A DNA stretch of 64,000 nucleotides from Candidatus Poseidoniales archaeon (GTDB lineage Archaea; Thermoplasmatota; Poseidoniia; Poseidoniales; Thalassarchaeaceae). The translations under genes and the position numbers were made by a program. The notes under the pieces are model-generated. The model saw only the letters and a program-made list of their open reading frames with translations. It was not told the DNA's origin and searched no databases. Of this stretch, positions 16,979 to 25,797 are shown one piece after another. Numbering within the stretch: position 1 is the first letter of the stretch; every line of letters starts with the position of its first letter. The DNA is taken from positions 101,544 to 165,543 of the forward strand of contig DUAE01000001.1 in the NCBI GenBank assembly GCA_012960975.1. Reading direction: 5' to 3'.

Positions 16979-17788
16979 TCATAGCCTTTCGATGGTGAGA
17001 GTGCCTTCCACCGACTTCATTTTTTCTTCTGCTGCCTTCTGTGCTGCTTCCCAGATACTCTCTGCTGAAGCGAAGTCTGGTGCTTTGATATCGATTCGAT
17101 AATGAGGCGCGCCATCATAATGACATGTGAGTGTAATTTCATCCTCACCAACCGCAATTGATTCAGCAGCGAGGAGTGTGTCGCGAATTGCATGAACTCC
17201 TTCGGGCCCCCAGACTTCGATGTCGAATTTACCTCGGATTTCGACAAAAGGTGGAATGATATTCTCGACGGCGAGGTCCGTAACAACCTTCATCCAATCT
17301 CCTGTGAAATCATTATCGATTAATGCAGTTTCATTGATGGCGCACTCTTCTAGTGCGCCGTAGAGAGTGCCGAAGATTTCAGTCATTTCATTTGAGATAG
17401 CATCAACTTTAGTTTCGTCCCAACCAATTCGTTCAGCAGCGACGCGCATTATTTGTGTTGCACGTCCTTGATTTTTCCAAGCTTGCAAGGTGTCCTTGCG
17501 TCGCTCTGCTGAAACTGATTTTATTGAAAGGTCTACTCGCTGCCGATCTTTTTTCACTCGAGTGACTTTAGCGATTACCCGCTGACCTTCTCGAAGGTGA
17601 GCGCGAATATTTTTGACCCATCCTGAAGCGACTTCACCAATGAAAACGAAACCTTCTCGTTCACCGTAACCACCTAAGGTAAGATAAGCACCATTTTCAC
17701 GAAGTGATTTGACGGTACAAACGAGAAGTTCACCTTCTTTCGGCCATGCTTCATCTGAGCTACTCAAGTTGTATTCGCCCCCTCTCAC
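16979..17788 (-). CDS. Translation initiation factor aIF2 subunit alpha
   Basis: 269 residues, normal for aIF2alpha. The N-terminal S1 domain covers residues ~15-90 (ELLVCTVKSLRENGAYLTL, GFVFIGEVASGWVKNIRAHLREGQRV), then a helical domain and a C-terminal alpha/beta domain that contacts the gamma subunit. It stabilises Met-tRNAi binding in the ternary complex. The GTG start at 17788 overlaps the S27e stop as GTGA, so the two are translationally coupled. Upstream on the same strand are S27e and L44e. Confidence 0.96.
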   Translation of the reverse strand: MRGGEYNLSSSDEAWPKEGELLVCTVKSLRENGAYLTLGGYGEREGFVFIGEVASGWVKNIRAHLREGQRVIAKVTRVKKDRQRVDLSIKSVSAERRKDTLQAWKNQGRATQIMRVAAERIGWDETKVDAISNEMTEIFGTLYGALEECAINETALIDNDFTGDWMKVVTDLAVENIIPPFVEIRGKFDIEVWGPEGVHAIRDTLLAAESIAVGEDEITLTCHYDGAPHYRIDIKAPDFASAESIWEAAQKAAEEKMKSVEGTLTIERL

Positions 17789-17955
17789 TCGAGGACGTCA
17801 ACTACGGTGCTACCAGAAATGTCTGCTTTACCACCAGCAGGGCGAGCTAATGTCGCACCGCAGATAGAGCAGGAAATCGAGGTCGACGCCCTGTCGAATA
17901 GAATTGTTTCGTGACCGCAGTCGCGGCAGCTTACACGTAGAAAATTTCCACTCAT
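17785..17955 (-). CDS. Ribosomal protein S27e
   Basis: 56 residues, MSGNFLRVSCRDCGHETILF followed by SCSICGATLARPAGGKA and ending VVDVLE. The CxxC-CxxC zinc ribbon and the GGKA stretch are typical of S27e (small subunit). It is easy to miss because of its length. Its TGA at 17785-17787 overlaps the GTG start of aIF2alpha. It lies 13 bases after L44e, as in other archaeal rpl44e-rps27e-aIF2alpha operons. Confidence 0.95.
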   Translation of the reverse strand: MSGNFLRVSCRDCGHETILFDRASTSISCSICGATLARPAGGKADISGSTVVDVLE

Positions 17956-17968
17956 TTCTATCCCTCAA

Positions 17969-18250
17969 TCATTTGTCTATAAGTTCGAACTTACGAGCTC
18001 GCTGTCCAGCCGGGGAGTGCGCCTTACCTGTCTCCGAACATCGGAAAATTAGGTTGACGCGCTTTGTTGGCTTCTCACCTGATGGCTTAGGTCGAGGGAA
18101 TCCACGATATCCTGCGGTGACTCTACGGAAACGGCGTTGACCCCACTTCAACTCCGAAGCACGTCGCTTCTTGACGCGCTCGACCGTGTGTATGGTATGC
18201 TTACCTGCAAACGGACTGTAGCGCATGACCTTTCGTGGCATTTTGACCAT
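17969..18250 (-). CDS. Ribosomal protein L44e lacking most zinc-binding cysteines
   Basis: 93 residues from ATG 18250, chosen because GAGGTG lies six bases upstream; the frame also has a GTG at 18259. L44e features are GKHTIHTVERVKKRRASELKWG, QRRFRRVTAGYRGFPRPKPS and KPTKRVNLIFRC. In most archaeal L44e the N-terminal YCxxC and C-terminal CxxC pairs hold zinc. Here the first pair is changed to S12 and A15 (YSPFAGKHT) and the second retains only one cysteine (CSETGK), so the zinc site is lost. First gene of the translation cluster. Confidence 0.93.
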   Translation of the reverse strand: MVKMPRKVMRYSPFAGKHTIHTVERVKKRRASELKWGQRRFRRVTAGYRGFPRPKPSGEKPTKRVNLIFRCSETGKAHSPAGQRARKFELIDK

Positions 18251-18367
18251 GTTTAGCACCTCATTCGCCTTACGACGAGGCGGGCGACCGAAGGCCCGTA
18301 TATGAAGTCTGTCGAAAGATTCACTTCGCTGTCAAACGGTGGTCGATGTCTTCGCCGAACAAAATAG

Positions 18368-19033
18368 ATGAATGATTATCTCCTGCCATTGGCCGTGATA
18401 ACCCCTGCGATTCAGATTTGGATAGGTCTATCTGTCCTAATCTCAGGAATATCAATGGGCCGGATGGGACCATCTTTTTCTCGGAGCAAATTTTCGTTTC
18501 CTTTGATTTTACTGGGTTTTTTACTCATGGTGGTCCACTCATCCCCAGTTCCTTCGCCCGAGTCTATATTTGTCACCACCTTACGAAACACTGCGATTTG
18601 GACTTTTATCTCCAGTCTCGGTATTACTCTAGTATTGATTGGCGCGCCGACATATTATAGAGTACGACCGATGCAATTAATCAGTGGCTGGATTCTTGTT
18701 GGAATCGCTTGGATGTTGTATCTGGATTATTCAGCACCGTTGACTTGGTTGGAATTTTTCGTCCCACTCGCAGTAGTACCAGGGATATTGTTACCTATCG
18801 TGATATTCGCCTATGCAGTTCAATTTGCTGAGAGGTCTATGTCTATTTTGGAAGAGGCGCCTGAGTTGAATCAAAAAGAGAGAGATTTTGTCACTTCTAT
18901 AATCTCTCGAAATCTTCGACGCTCTGAAGCTGCGACATCAGGAGAACAAATTAACGATCGCCCTGGTGAAATGTTATCCAAATCCTCAAGTAGAATTGAT
19001 CGCAATTCAGGAGGTGAATCTAATGAGTCCTGA
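18368..19033 (+). CDS. Hypothetical multi-pass membrane protein
   Basis: 221 residues from ATG. About five hydrophobic segments fill residues 5-165 (for example PLAVITPAIQIWIGLSVLI and VVPGILLPIVIFAYAVQFAE), followed by a polar, serine-rich cytosolic tail of about 55 residues. I recognise no family. It is divergent from the L44e operon, and its end overlaps the next small membrane-protein gene by 11 bases, so the two are probably expressed and function together. Confidence 0.7.
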   Translation: MNDYLLPLAVITPAIQIWIGLSVLISGISMGRMGPSFSRSKFSFPLILLGFLLMVVHSSPVPSPESIFVTTLRNTAIWTFISSLGITLVLIGAPTYYRVRPMQLISGWILVGIAWMLYLDYSAPLTWLEFFVPLAVVPGILLPIVIFAYAVQFAERSMSILEEAPELNQKERDFVTSIISRNLRRSEAATSGEQINDRPGEMLSKSSSRIDRNSGGESNES

Positions 19034-19367
19034 ATTGACTGAAATAGTTTTACTGTTTTTTGGTGGAATCGCTATCTCTAGCTTTTGGTTGCTTATCAAT
19101 TTGGTCGTCTCATATCATCCATATCACAATCCGGCGGTTCCATTTTTCTCAGTATTTATTTCCGGTGCGATTGCGATTTTCTTCACCGCAGCGCTATCAG
19201 AGAATATTTCTACTATTGAAGCAACAAGAATTGCATTAACAAATGGGGGGTCTGGATTGCTTCAAATCTTGCCTTTTGCCTATGTAGTATTCCTTTTCTT
19301 CCTTCTCAAAGCATCCTTGCGACGTCGTCCACAAGATCCACTTCTGGCACTTCTCGATGAAGAATGA
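19023..19367 (+). CDS. Hypothetical small membrane protein
   Basis: 114 residues from ATG 19023, supported by GGAGGTG about 8 bases upstream; the frame extends to 18966 but that region is already coding in another frame. Three hydrophobic segments are visible: LTEIVLLFFGGIAISSFWLLI, VFISGAIAIFFTAAL and ILPFAYVVFLFFLL, followed by a basic RRRPQD and short acidic tail. No known family recognised. Overlap and a strong ribosome binding site inside the upstream gene suggest translation coupled to the 18368 gene. Confidence 0.7.
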   Translation: MSPELTEIVLLFFGGIAISSFWLLINLVVSYHPYHNPAVPFFSVFISGAIAIFFTAALSENISTIEATRIALTNGGSGLLQILPFAYVVFLFFLLKASLRRRPQDPLLALLDEE

Positions 19368-19381
19368 GCGGTATCAGAAAC

Positions 19382-19396
19382 ACCCTCTTTGAGGGT
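19382..19396 (+). other. Perfect 6-bp hairpin between membrane-protein genes and rpl37e
   Basis: ACCCTC-TTT-GAGGGT forms a perfect hairpin 14 bases after the upstream stop and about 50 bases before the L37e start. No T-run follows, so it is not a typical archaeal terminator. It may be a processing or stability element, or chance. Confidence 0.3.
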
Positions 19397-19447
19397 AACT
19401 ATCATAACAAGCCGGTCGGTCGCCGCGCCATCCAATAGGTGGTCATC

Positions 19448-19630
19448 ATGTCAAAGGGTACTCCAAGCATGGGTAAGCGACAAAAGTCGACTCACATTCG
19501 TTGCCGCCGTTGCGGCCGTCACGCATACCACAAAAAGAAGCATGTTTGCGCATCTTGTGGATTTGGTGAAACTGCAAAACTCCGCAAGTACGCTTGGGCA
19601 AAACGCAACCGTTCAATGGGAGCAAAATAA
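19448..19630 (+). CDS. Ribosomal protein L37e
   Basis: 60 residues from ATG 19448 ([19 protein letters not shown]). [20 protein letters not shown] gives the complete CxxC-CxxC zinc ribbon, in contrast to the L44e in this window. The lysine/arginine-rich tail ends RNRSMGAK. L37e binds 23S rRNA in the large subunit. The frame opens at a GTG nine bases earlier, which is not conserved. It precedes purF by 56 bases; rpl37e-purF adjacency is common in euryarchaea. Confidence 0.95.
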   Translation: MSKGTPSMGKRQKSTHIRCRRCGRHAYHKKKHVCASCGFGETAKLRKYAWAKRNRSMGAK

Positions 19631-19686
19631 GAGATTTTTCTCCAAAGGGCTAAGACCCGACTAACGAAGGGGCAATTGGTTCGGCT

Positions 19687-21198
19687 ATGTGCGGTATCAT
19701 CGGCATCGTTGGACAGCCCGGCTCAAATGTTGCTGCAGATATTTACGATGGACTACTAGTTTTACAACATCGTGGCCAAGATGCGGCAGGTATTGTCACA
19801 TTCGATAATGGCAATCTGTACCATCGTCGAGCAAATGGATATGTCAGGGATGTTTTTCGTAAGCGCCACATGAAATTGTTGGAGGGTTCAGTAGGAATCG
19901 GTCATGTACGATACCCTACCGCAGGAACTTCTTCAGTTTCCGAAGCTCAGCCATTTTACACCAATACTCCATTTGGTGTGAGCCTCGCTCACAATGGTAA
20001 TCTAAACAATACCAATGAGATACTTTCTACATTGTTGGAATATGATCATCGTCGAATCAATACGAGTTCTGATTCAGAAGCTCTGCTTAATTTGTTAGCG
20101 GCTGAAATCCAACGTTCATTGAACGGTCGACCAGGGGGAATGGATGCGCTAAGTGCAGATGACATTTTCCGCGCTGTCGAGAGGACTCATATTCGTGCGG
20201 ATGGAACATATTCTGTTGTGACGACAATCACTGGTTGGGGGCTTGTCGCATTCAGAGATCCCCATGGAATTCGTCCACTATGCATGGGAATACGAGAAGT
20301 AGACGGTTTTGTCGAACGCGCCATAGCTTCCGAAAGCGCTGCTTTAATGGCGCTCGGCTTCACACTTGAGCGAGATGTTGAACCTGGTGAAGCAATCGTA
20401 ATTCGCTCAGATGGTTCATATTTTTCCAAACAATGTCACGCTGAACCAAAATATCGGCCATGCATTTTCGAGCATGTCTATTTTGCACGACCTGATTCAA
20501 CTATCGATGGAGTTTCAGTTCATGGCGCGCGCTTGAGAATGGGTGCTTCTTTAGCGCGCCGAATAACCGAGAAATATCCCGATCATGAAATCGATTCAGT
20601 TATTCCTGTGCCGGATAGTGGTTGCATCGCAGCTCTTGAATTAGCCCGGGAATTGGCTGTACCTTATCGTGAAGGATTTGTCAAAAATCGTTACATTGGT
20701 CGAACTTTCATTATGCCAGGCCAAACTCAGAGATTAAATTCTGTTAGGAAGAAATTGAATACGATTGACTCTGAATTTTCCGGTAAAACAGTTCTTATCG
20801 TCGATGATAGCATAGTACGTGGAAACACCTCTCGACGAATTGTCGAAATGGCGCGTGAATCAGGTGCAAAAAAAGTCTACTTTGCCTCAGCAGCCCCTCC
20901 TATTATTCATCCTAATGTGTATGGAATAGATATGCCAGCAAGACAGGAATATGTCGCTTACAATCGCACCATCGACGAGATTTGCGAGGTGATTGGTGCG
21001 GACCATTTAATCTATCAGAATTTGGAAGATTTAGTCAAGGCTTGCCTCGGAGAGTCCGATACTCATCTCGCAACTTTTGATTGTTCATGCTTTGATGGCG
21101 TCTATGTTACTGGCGGAGTATCTGAAGAATATTTGGCGCGGATTGAAGCGGCGCGAAATGATGGCGCTAAGAAAAAGAAGAAATCTGCTGAAGCTTGA
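19687..21198 (+). CDS. purF: Amidophosphoribosyltransferase
   Basis: 503 residues. The N-terminal glutaminase nucleophile is C2 (MCGIIGIVG), followed by LQHRGQDAAGIVT, GIGHVRYPTAG and SLAHNGNLNNT typical of PurF class II amidotransferases. The C-terminal PRTase domain has the PRPP loop VLIVDDSIVRGNTS near residue 370. It catalyses the first step of purine synthesis, PRPP plus glutamine to phosphoribosylamine. A lysine-rich C-terminal tail (KKKKKSAEA) is slightly longer than usual. Confidence 0.97.
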   Translation: MCGIIGIVGQPGSNVAADIYDGLLVLQHRGQDAAGIVTFDNGNLYHRRANGYVRDVFRKRHMKLLEGSVGIGHVRYPTAGTSSVSEAQPFYTNTPFGVSLAHNGNLNNTNEILSTLLEYDHRRINTSSDSEALLNLLAAEIQRSLNGRPGGMDALSADDIFRAVERTHIRADGTYSVVTTITGWGLVAFRDPHGIRPLCMGIREVDGFVERAIASESAALMALGFTLERDVEPGEAIVIRSDGSYFSKQCHAEPKYRPCIFEHVYFARPDSTIDGVSVHGARLRMGASLARRITEKYPDHEIDSVIPVPDSGCIAALELARELAVPYREGFVKNRYIGRTFIMPGQTQRLNSVRKKLNTIDSEFSGKTVLIVDDSIVRGNTSRRIVEMARESGAKKVYFASAAPPIIHPNVYGIDMPARQEYVAYNRTIDEICEVIGADHLIYQNLEDLVKACLGESDTHLATFDCSCFDGVYVTGGVSEEYLARIEAARNDGAKKKKKSAEA

Positions 21199-21237
21199 AT
21201 CGAGCATTCGCTCGGCAGACTGAAAGTATTTGTCTGT

Positions 21238-22788
21238 TTGAGTCGACTTGTGAATCCGACAATCGATGTCTCACAAGTCGTCGAACTTTCTGAGATTGCA
21301 TCTTGTGGGTGTGCCCTCCCTGGTGGGCTGCTTGCGCTAGGTGGTTCGGATAATTCAGGTATTTCTACTGGTTCTGTTTCGTTGATTCATTCTGAGGGGC
21401 AATGTATTGGGCGGCAAAATTTTGAAGGAAAAATAATCGCTGTTATCAGTTTGGAAGACAAGGTTTTCATCGCTTCCAGCACCGGTGGAGTGAGCGCGTT
21501 TAGCCTAGATCTGGAGAGTTTAGTTTGGTCGGTCGAGGTTGAGGCAGGCTGCGATTTAATGGTGGCTGCTGGAGAGGATATCGTCCTCGCCGATGGAGCC
21601 GGAGCAGTCTGGAGGATACTTCCAAATGGAGAGGTTTTGAGGAAGAATACCATTGGTGAAATAACCCATCTTTGTTCATCTAATGATGGTGAGGTGGTTG
21701 GTATTGGGCTTTCAGATGGGCGTGTTGTGATGATGGATTCTAGCGAGAATATTCTCCAAGACTCTTTAGCTGCAGATGATGATATCGAAACAATTTCAGC
21801 TATGTCATTCCGTTCTGACAACACACTCATAGTTGCTAGAAATTCACTAGGAATGGCACTAGATGAGCGATTTGAGAATCGCATTGAGTGCTGGAATGTG
21901 TCTCAAGGACTTCTTCAAACAACTGAATTATCTGCTCCTGCGACTACAATTCTGCCCACCGAATTTGGTATCGTCGTCGGATGTTTCAATGGTGAACTTC
22001 TAGAAATCGAAATCGGCTCGGAACCGACGATATTACACAAATTTGACTATTCAATCACAACTATTTCTCGATGGGAAAACGACTTATTAATCGGCTCTTG
22101 GTTTGATATTGCAAGATACACGCGAAAAGACAACAAAATTATCTGGAGTCTTGAACATATTGGAATTATCGAGCAAATAATCTCTCTCGATAACGGCTGT
22201 GTTGGCGTGATTGGCGATGATAGAAAACATGCCACACCTGCTCCATTATTCATAATAGATCCCGACAGCGAACTTAAAACGGTTGAAGAAATTCATGATT
22301 ACGACGAAATAGAATTTTCTGGTAAGGTGCAGGCCAGTGTGGAATTTTCTGGTTCCCTGAGTAAAGAGGAGGAAGTCGCAGCCGAAGAGCGACCAATTTT
22401 TCCAGAAGATGCTTCCTCAATCCTTGGCGATTTATCAGAAGAACTTGAAATTGTAATCGAAGAGACGGTAGTAGAAGTCGATATTCTAAAGGATTTATCT
22501 GAATCTGCACGCTCACTAAATATACCGCCGATTGCAGACGTTGGAGAAGATAAAACCATTCAATCTGATGTTGACGGAACTGCCACTATCCTGCTTGATG
22601 GAACAAGTTCTTACGATCCGGATGGTGAAATAATCGGCTGGGCTTGGGAGGATAATAACGGTAGATTAATCGGTAAATCTGCTCAAGTTAAGGTGAGATT
22701 ACCCAAGGGTGTTCATGCATTTCATTTGACGGTAAGCGATAATCGTGGTGCTTCGAACAAGGCAACTTTCACAGTTCAAATTCTCTAA
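21238..22788 (+). CDS. Beta-propeller-like protein with C-terminal PKD domain
   Basis: 516 residues. The first ~370 have repeating short strands of WD/PQQ-propeller style (for example VFIASSTGGVSAFSLDLESLVWSV as one blade). An acidic linker with EEEVAAEERP follows, then a PKD domain at about 425-516 (ADVGEDKTI, LDGTSSYDPDGEIIGWAWE, HLTVSDNRGASNKATFTV). The only starts are TTG 21238 and GTG 21250, and no signal peptide is visible, which is odd for PKD domains that normally work outside the cell. Either the start is misread or this is an intracellular member. Function unknown. Confidence 0.7.
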   Translation: MSRLVNPTIDVSQVVELSEIASCGCALPGGLLALGGSDNSGISTGSVSLIHSEGQCIGRQNFEGKIIAVISLEDKVFIASSTGGVSAFSLDLESLVWSVEVEAGCDLMVAAGEDIVLADGAGAVWRILPNGEVLRKNTIGEITHLCSSNDGEVVGIGLSDGRVVMMDSSENILQDSLAADDDIETISAMSFRSDNTLIVARNSLGMALDERFENRIECWNVSQGLLQTTELSAPATTILPTEFGIVVGCFNGELLEIEIGSEPTILHKFDYSITTISRWENDLLIGSWFDIARYTRKDNKIIWSLEHIGIIEQIISLDNGCVGVIGDDRKHATPAPLFIIDPDSELKTVEEIHDYDEIEFSGKVQASVEFSGSLSKEEEVAAEERPIFPEDASSILGDLSEELEIVIEETVVEVDILKDLSESARSLNIPPIADVGEDKTIQSDVDGTATILLDGTSSYDPDGEIIGWAWEDNNGRLIGKSAQVKVRLPKGVHAFHLTVSDNRGASNKATFTVQIL

Positions 22789-22789
22789 A

Positions 22790-23428
22790 TTATTCAGCAT
22801 ATATCTGAACTGAAGAAACATGCCAAACGATTCTTGCGTTCCGCTCCCATGAATCTGAATCCGACATTCCATCTAAGTGGACGGTTGAGCCTGCTCCCAA
22901 AAATGCCGGGTCAACCGTGAGATTTGTTCCCCACGGATTCACATCATCATCTCCTGCAAAAATGTCCCATTTGTAAAGTAAAACCTCGTGGTTCACCTGC
23001 TCTTCTTCGTACATTCTATACTCGAATGAAACCGCTCTGGCTGCATAATCATCGACCTGAAATACACAATGATGCAAAGGTCGAGAAACGCTGGTATTGG
23101 CTTCAATTGTCATGTTTAAGACACAAACTTGCCCCACCAAACTACCTGAGCTATCGCCATTGTCATTATACCCCAAAATCAAAGTGATATTTCTTGGTTG
23201 CTCATTGATGTCGTGAACGACATCGACCAATGTGAATCTTAAACCTGCATCGCCATTTGAGTTTAGATCTGATGAATCAGGAACGCCATCCCCGTCTGCA
23301 TCGGGTAAACCTAATTCATAATCGCTGAGAATTTGGTCTGATAGGCTGAGGCCGAGCAAAATACCGAGAATCACAGCGATTACGAGCGCGACCTGAACGT
23401 TGCGCTCTGAGAATGCCTCATCTACCAT
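22790..23428 (-). CDS. Membrane-anchored extracellular protein with thrombospondin type 3-like calcium loop
   Basis: 212 residues. One N-terminal membrane segment (VQVALVIAVILGILLGLSL, about 11-29) works as signal anchor. The region DADGDGVPDSSDLNSNGD at about 43-60 is a TSP3/dockerin-like calcium-binding loop. The rest is a beta-rich extracellular domain with two cysteines (QVCVLNMT, HHCVFQV) that may form a disulfide, and a WxxN-containing end. No enzyme motif is seen. It converges with the propeller-PKD gene, one base between stops. Typical of the surface proteome of this lineage. Confidence 0.7.
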   Translation of the reverse strand: MVDEAFSERNVQVALVIAVILGILLGLSLSDQILSDYELGLPDADGDGVPDSSDLNSNGDAGLRFTLVDVVHDINEQPRNITLILGYNDNGDSSGSLVGQVCVLNMTIEANTSVSRPLHHCVFQVDDYAARAVSFEYRMYEEEQVNHEVLLYKWDIFAGDDDVNPWGTNLTVDPAFLGAGSTVHLDGMSDSDSWERNARIVWHVSSVQIYAE

Positions 23429-23498
23429 GATGGTCGAGGCTACCGCCTTGATTTTAACGCATTGATGAATTGATTTGAAAGTCGCTTCGATATGTGCT

Positions 23499-24413
23499 TC
23501 AAAGTGCAGCGAGTGCTATCTTTAGTGCTGGAACTGCATCTTCCCAATTTGCGACGATGCCATAATCTGCAACTCCGAAAATTGGAGCATCAGGATCTTT
23601 ATTGATTGCTACAATGAATTTTGAAGAGCGCATTCCAGCTAGATGCTGAATCGCACCAGATATTCCAACGGCGATGTAAAGAGAAGGCGTAACCGTTTTT
23701 CCGGTTTGCCCGACTTGCATGCTGTGAGGCATACTCCATTCATCGACTACTGCTCGACTTGCGCCGACTGCAGCTCCAATTATGTCTGCAACTTCTTCTA
23801 GGTGTCTGAAGTTCTCGATTGAACCTATTCCGCGACCTCCGGAAATGATGATGTCCGCTTCTGCTACATCGAGGCGCTCACTTGCTTTCGCAATCGCTTC
23901 CATTACTGCAATTGTGACATCTGCACTCTGATCCACCACGTTAACTGGAGCGCTTGCCCCTCCTTCAGCTGCATCGAATGCATTCGGGCGGAGAGTGATT
24001 ACACAATCTCCTGTAACAGTTGATGTTTCGACCGCTTTGCCGGAATAAATTGGTCGAGTAATTGCAATGCCATCTGCTAAATCGGTCGCGTCCTGGACTA
24101 TTGGAATGCCGCGCTTAGCAGCGATTCGTGCAGCGACTTCGCGACCGATTGGACTTGCAGATGCAAGAATAACTCCATTGCATACCGAGTTGATTGCTGA
24201 GGCCCATGCGCCACCATCGAATGTTGAGAAACAATCTCCAACGACCGAGATAACCTTCTCTACACCTGCGATAGTTGCTGCTTCGGCTGCTCCGATGCCA
24301 CCCGGGCAAATGACAGTAGAGCCGTTGCCGAGAGAAGACGCTGCGCCTACGAGTTGAGCTGTGGTTGGGTGAAGCGAATCACCTGCTGATTCTGCTATAA
24401 TTGTGAATGTCAT
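23499..24413 (-). CDS. etfA: Electron transfer flavoprotein subunit alpha
   Basis: 304 residues. The C-terminal FAD-binding domain is clear: DIIISGGRGIGSIENF, GASRAVVDEWSMPHSMQVGQTGKTV, YIAVGISGAIQHLAGM and IVAINKDPDAPIF. With EtfB it collects electrons from acyl-CoA dehydrogenases, two of which are encoded nearby (25.8 and 32.6 kb). AAGGAGGAG precedes the ATG. etfB lies 13 bases upstream on the same strand. An ETF:quinone oxidoreductase is not in the window. Confidence 0.96.
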   Translation of the reverse strand: MTFTIIAESAGDSLHPTTAQLVGAASSLGNGSTVICPGGIGAAEAATIAGVEKVISVVGDCFSTFDGGAWASAINSVCNGVILASASPIGREVAARIAAKRGIPIVQDATDLADGIAITRPIYSGKAVETSTVTGDCVITLRPNAFDAAEGGASAPVNVVDQSADVTIAVMEAIAKASERLDVAEADIIISGGRGIGSIENFRHLEEVADIIGAAVGASRAVVDEWSMPHSMQVGQTGKTVTPSLYIAVGISGAIQHLAGMRSSKFIVAINKDPDAPIFGVADYGIVANWEDAVPALKIALAAL

Positions 24414-24426
24414 ACGTTTCTCCTCC

Positions 24427-25188
24427 TTAAATTACGTTTGCCTCATCTCGAAGTTTCCCGACGACGACCGAAACTGACTCCGCTCCCTCGAACTTCTGTC
24501 CTGCTGCCTTCTGGGTCGGCGGGGTGTGACCCGAAATTGATACTGATGCAGTGCCGAGATCAACGCCTAAATCCGCGGCGCTGATAACTTCGATTTGCTT
24601 CTTCTTTGCCATCATGATACCACGAACATTTGGTCGGCGCATCTCAGTGGTTCCTTTATCGAAAGCGAAAATGCAAGGTGCCGTAACGGCGATGCGCTCG
24701 CTACCAGATGAACTTGGGCGCATTGCTGAGAAACCATCGCCATCTGCTGTAACTTCAGAAACCAAAGTGACGCAAGCCGCGTCCATTAATTCAGCAACGC
24801 CTGGTCCAGTTGAACCAGCGTTCGTATCGGAAGCTTGTTTACCACAGAATACAACATCTGCACCGATGTTCTGAACAGCGGCTGCAAGAAGAGATTGAAC
24901 CTGAGTCGAGTCGAGTGCGGAAAGATCAGCGACATCGATGCGGACAAGATTGTCTGCACCGACAGCAGCCGCGTCGGTCAGCATCCGATTACATCGGTCT
25001 GGGCCCGCGGTAACCACGGTGATAGTGCCGTCGACAGCAGCAGAAAGTTGTAATGCAGACTCGAGAGCGTATTCATCATAAGGGCTCATTGACCACTTTG
25101 AGACAGCGTTTTCATCGACCTTTCCATCGGTGACAGTAATCTTCGCAGTAGTGTCTGGGACTTGTTTCAATAATACGGCGATATTCAT
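24427..25188 (-). CDS. etfB: Electron transfer flavoprotein subunit beta
   Basis: 253 residues, normal for EtfB. Features are MNIAVLLKQVPDT at the start, WSMSPYDEYALESALQL, DVVFCGKQASDTNAGSTGPGVAELM (AMP/nucleotide region), and RRPNVRGIMMAKKKQIEVI, the recognition loop that contacts partner dehydrogenases. It is first in the etfBA operon, and its 5' side faces a decayed surface-protein remnant on the other strand. Confidence 0.96.
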   Translation of the reverse strand: MNIAVLLKQVPDTTAKITVTDGKVDENAVSKWSMSPYDEYALESALQLSAAVDGTITVVTAGPDRCNRMLTDAAAVGADNLVRIDVADLSALDSTQVQSLLAAAVQNIGADVVFCGKQASDTNAGSTGPGVAELMDAACVTLVSEVTADGDGFSAMRPSSSGSERIAVTAPCIFAFDKGTTEMRRPNVRGIMMAKKKQIEVISAADLGVDLGTASVSISGHTPPTQKAAGQKFEGAESVSVVVGKLRDEANVI

Positions 25189-25246
25189 GCTTAATGCACC
25201 TCTAACGGCTCGTCGAGATGAGTCCCCTCTATGAATTAAACGCTGA

Positions 25247-25753
25247 ACACCCTTTGGCTCCTATCAAAGTGAACCAGGTCAGTCAGCTTGTGTTCTGACA
25301 GATTCAGGATATTTCACGAATATTATTTCTGCTTCTGAGCAGATTAGTTGTCAACCGGGGGGATATCAACCATTGACAGGTCAATCATTATGTCAATCTG
25401 CTGATCGAGGTCATTATGTTGATTCCTATGCAGCTATCGAGCCGTTTCCATGCCCAATAGGAAGTTATCAAACATCGATTGCGGCTACCGAATGTATTCT
25501 TGCATCGAAAGATTATTTTGTCCCCTCGACAGGAATGATATCACAGCAAGCATGCCCCAGTGGTGAATCACAACCTCTCGTAGGTCAAGCTTCTTGTAAT
25601 CTTAATTTGGAAAAATCCGGTATTCCTACATTTGCATTAATTGGTGGTGTTGCAGTTTTTGCACTCATTGCAGTTGTCACCTTGATGCGATCTAGTTCTA
25701 AGCCCCAAGGCAAAATGGTTAGTAAGAAACGTAGAAAAATGAAAAAGAAGTAA
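25247..25753 (+). pseudogene. C-terminal remnant of a cysteine-rich repeat surface protein
   Basis: Open frame of ~168 codons from just after a TGA at 25244 with no ATG or GTG near its beginning; the first usable codon is a TTG at 25373, inside the repeats. It shows repeats of the type CQPGGYQPLTGQSLCQ, PCPIGSYQTSIAATEC and ACPSGESQPLVGQASC, like the GCC2/ephrin-receptor-type Cys repeats of giant extracellular proteins. Then follow one membrane helix (TFALIGGVAVFALIAVVTLM) and a basic KKRRKMKKK tail. This is the normal C-terminal end of a large secreted anchored protein whose N-terminal bulk and signal peptide are missing. Confidence 0.7.
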
Positions 25754-25797
25754 TGATACCAATTTGGTCGCCGAAATCAATATTCAATAATATCACT

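Noticed and set aside
25373-25753. The cysteine-repeat ORF as an intact small gene
   Set aside because: It starts at a TTG inside the repeats, has no signal peptide, and the same frame is open upstream to 25247 with more repeat sequence, so it is the tail of a larger, lost gene.
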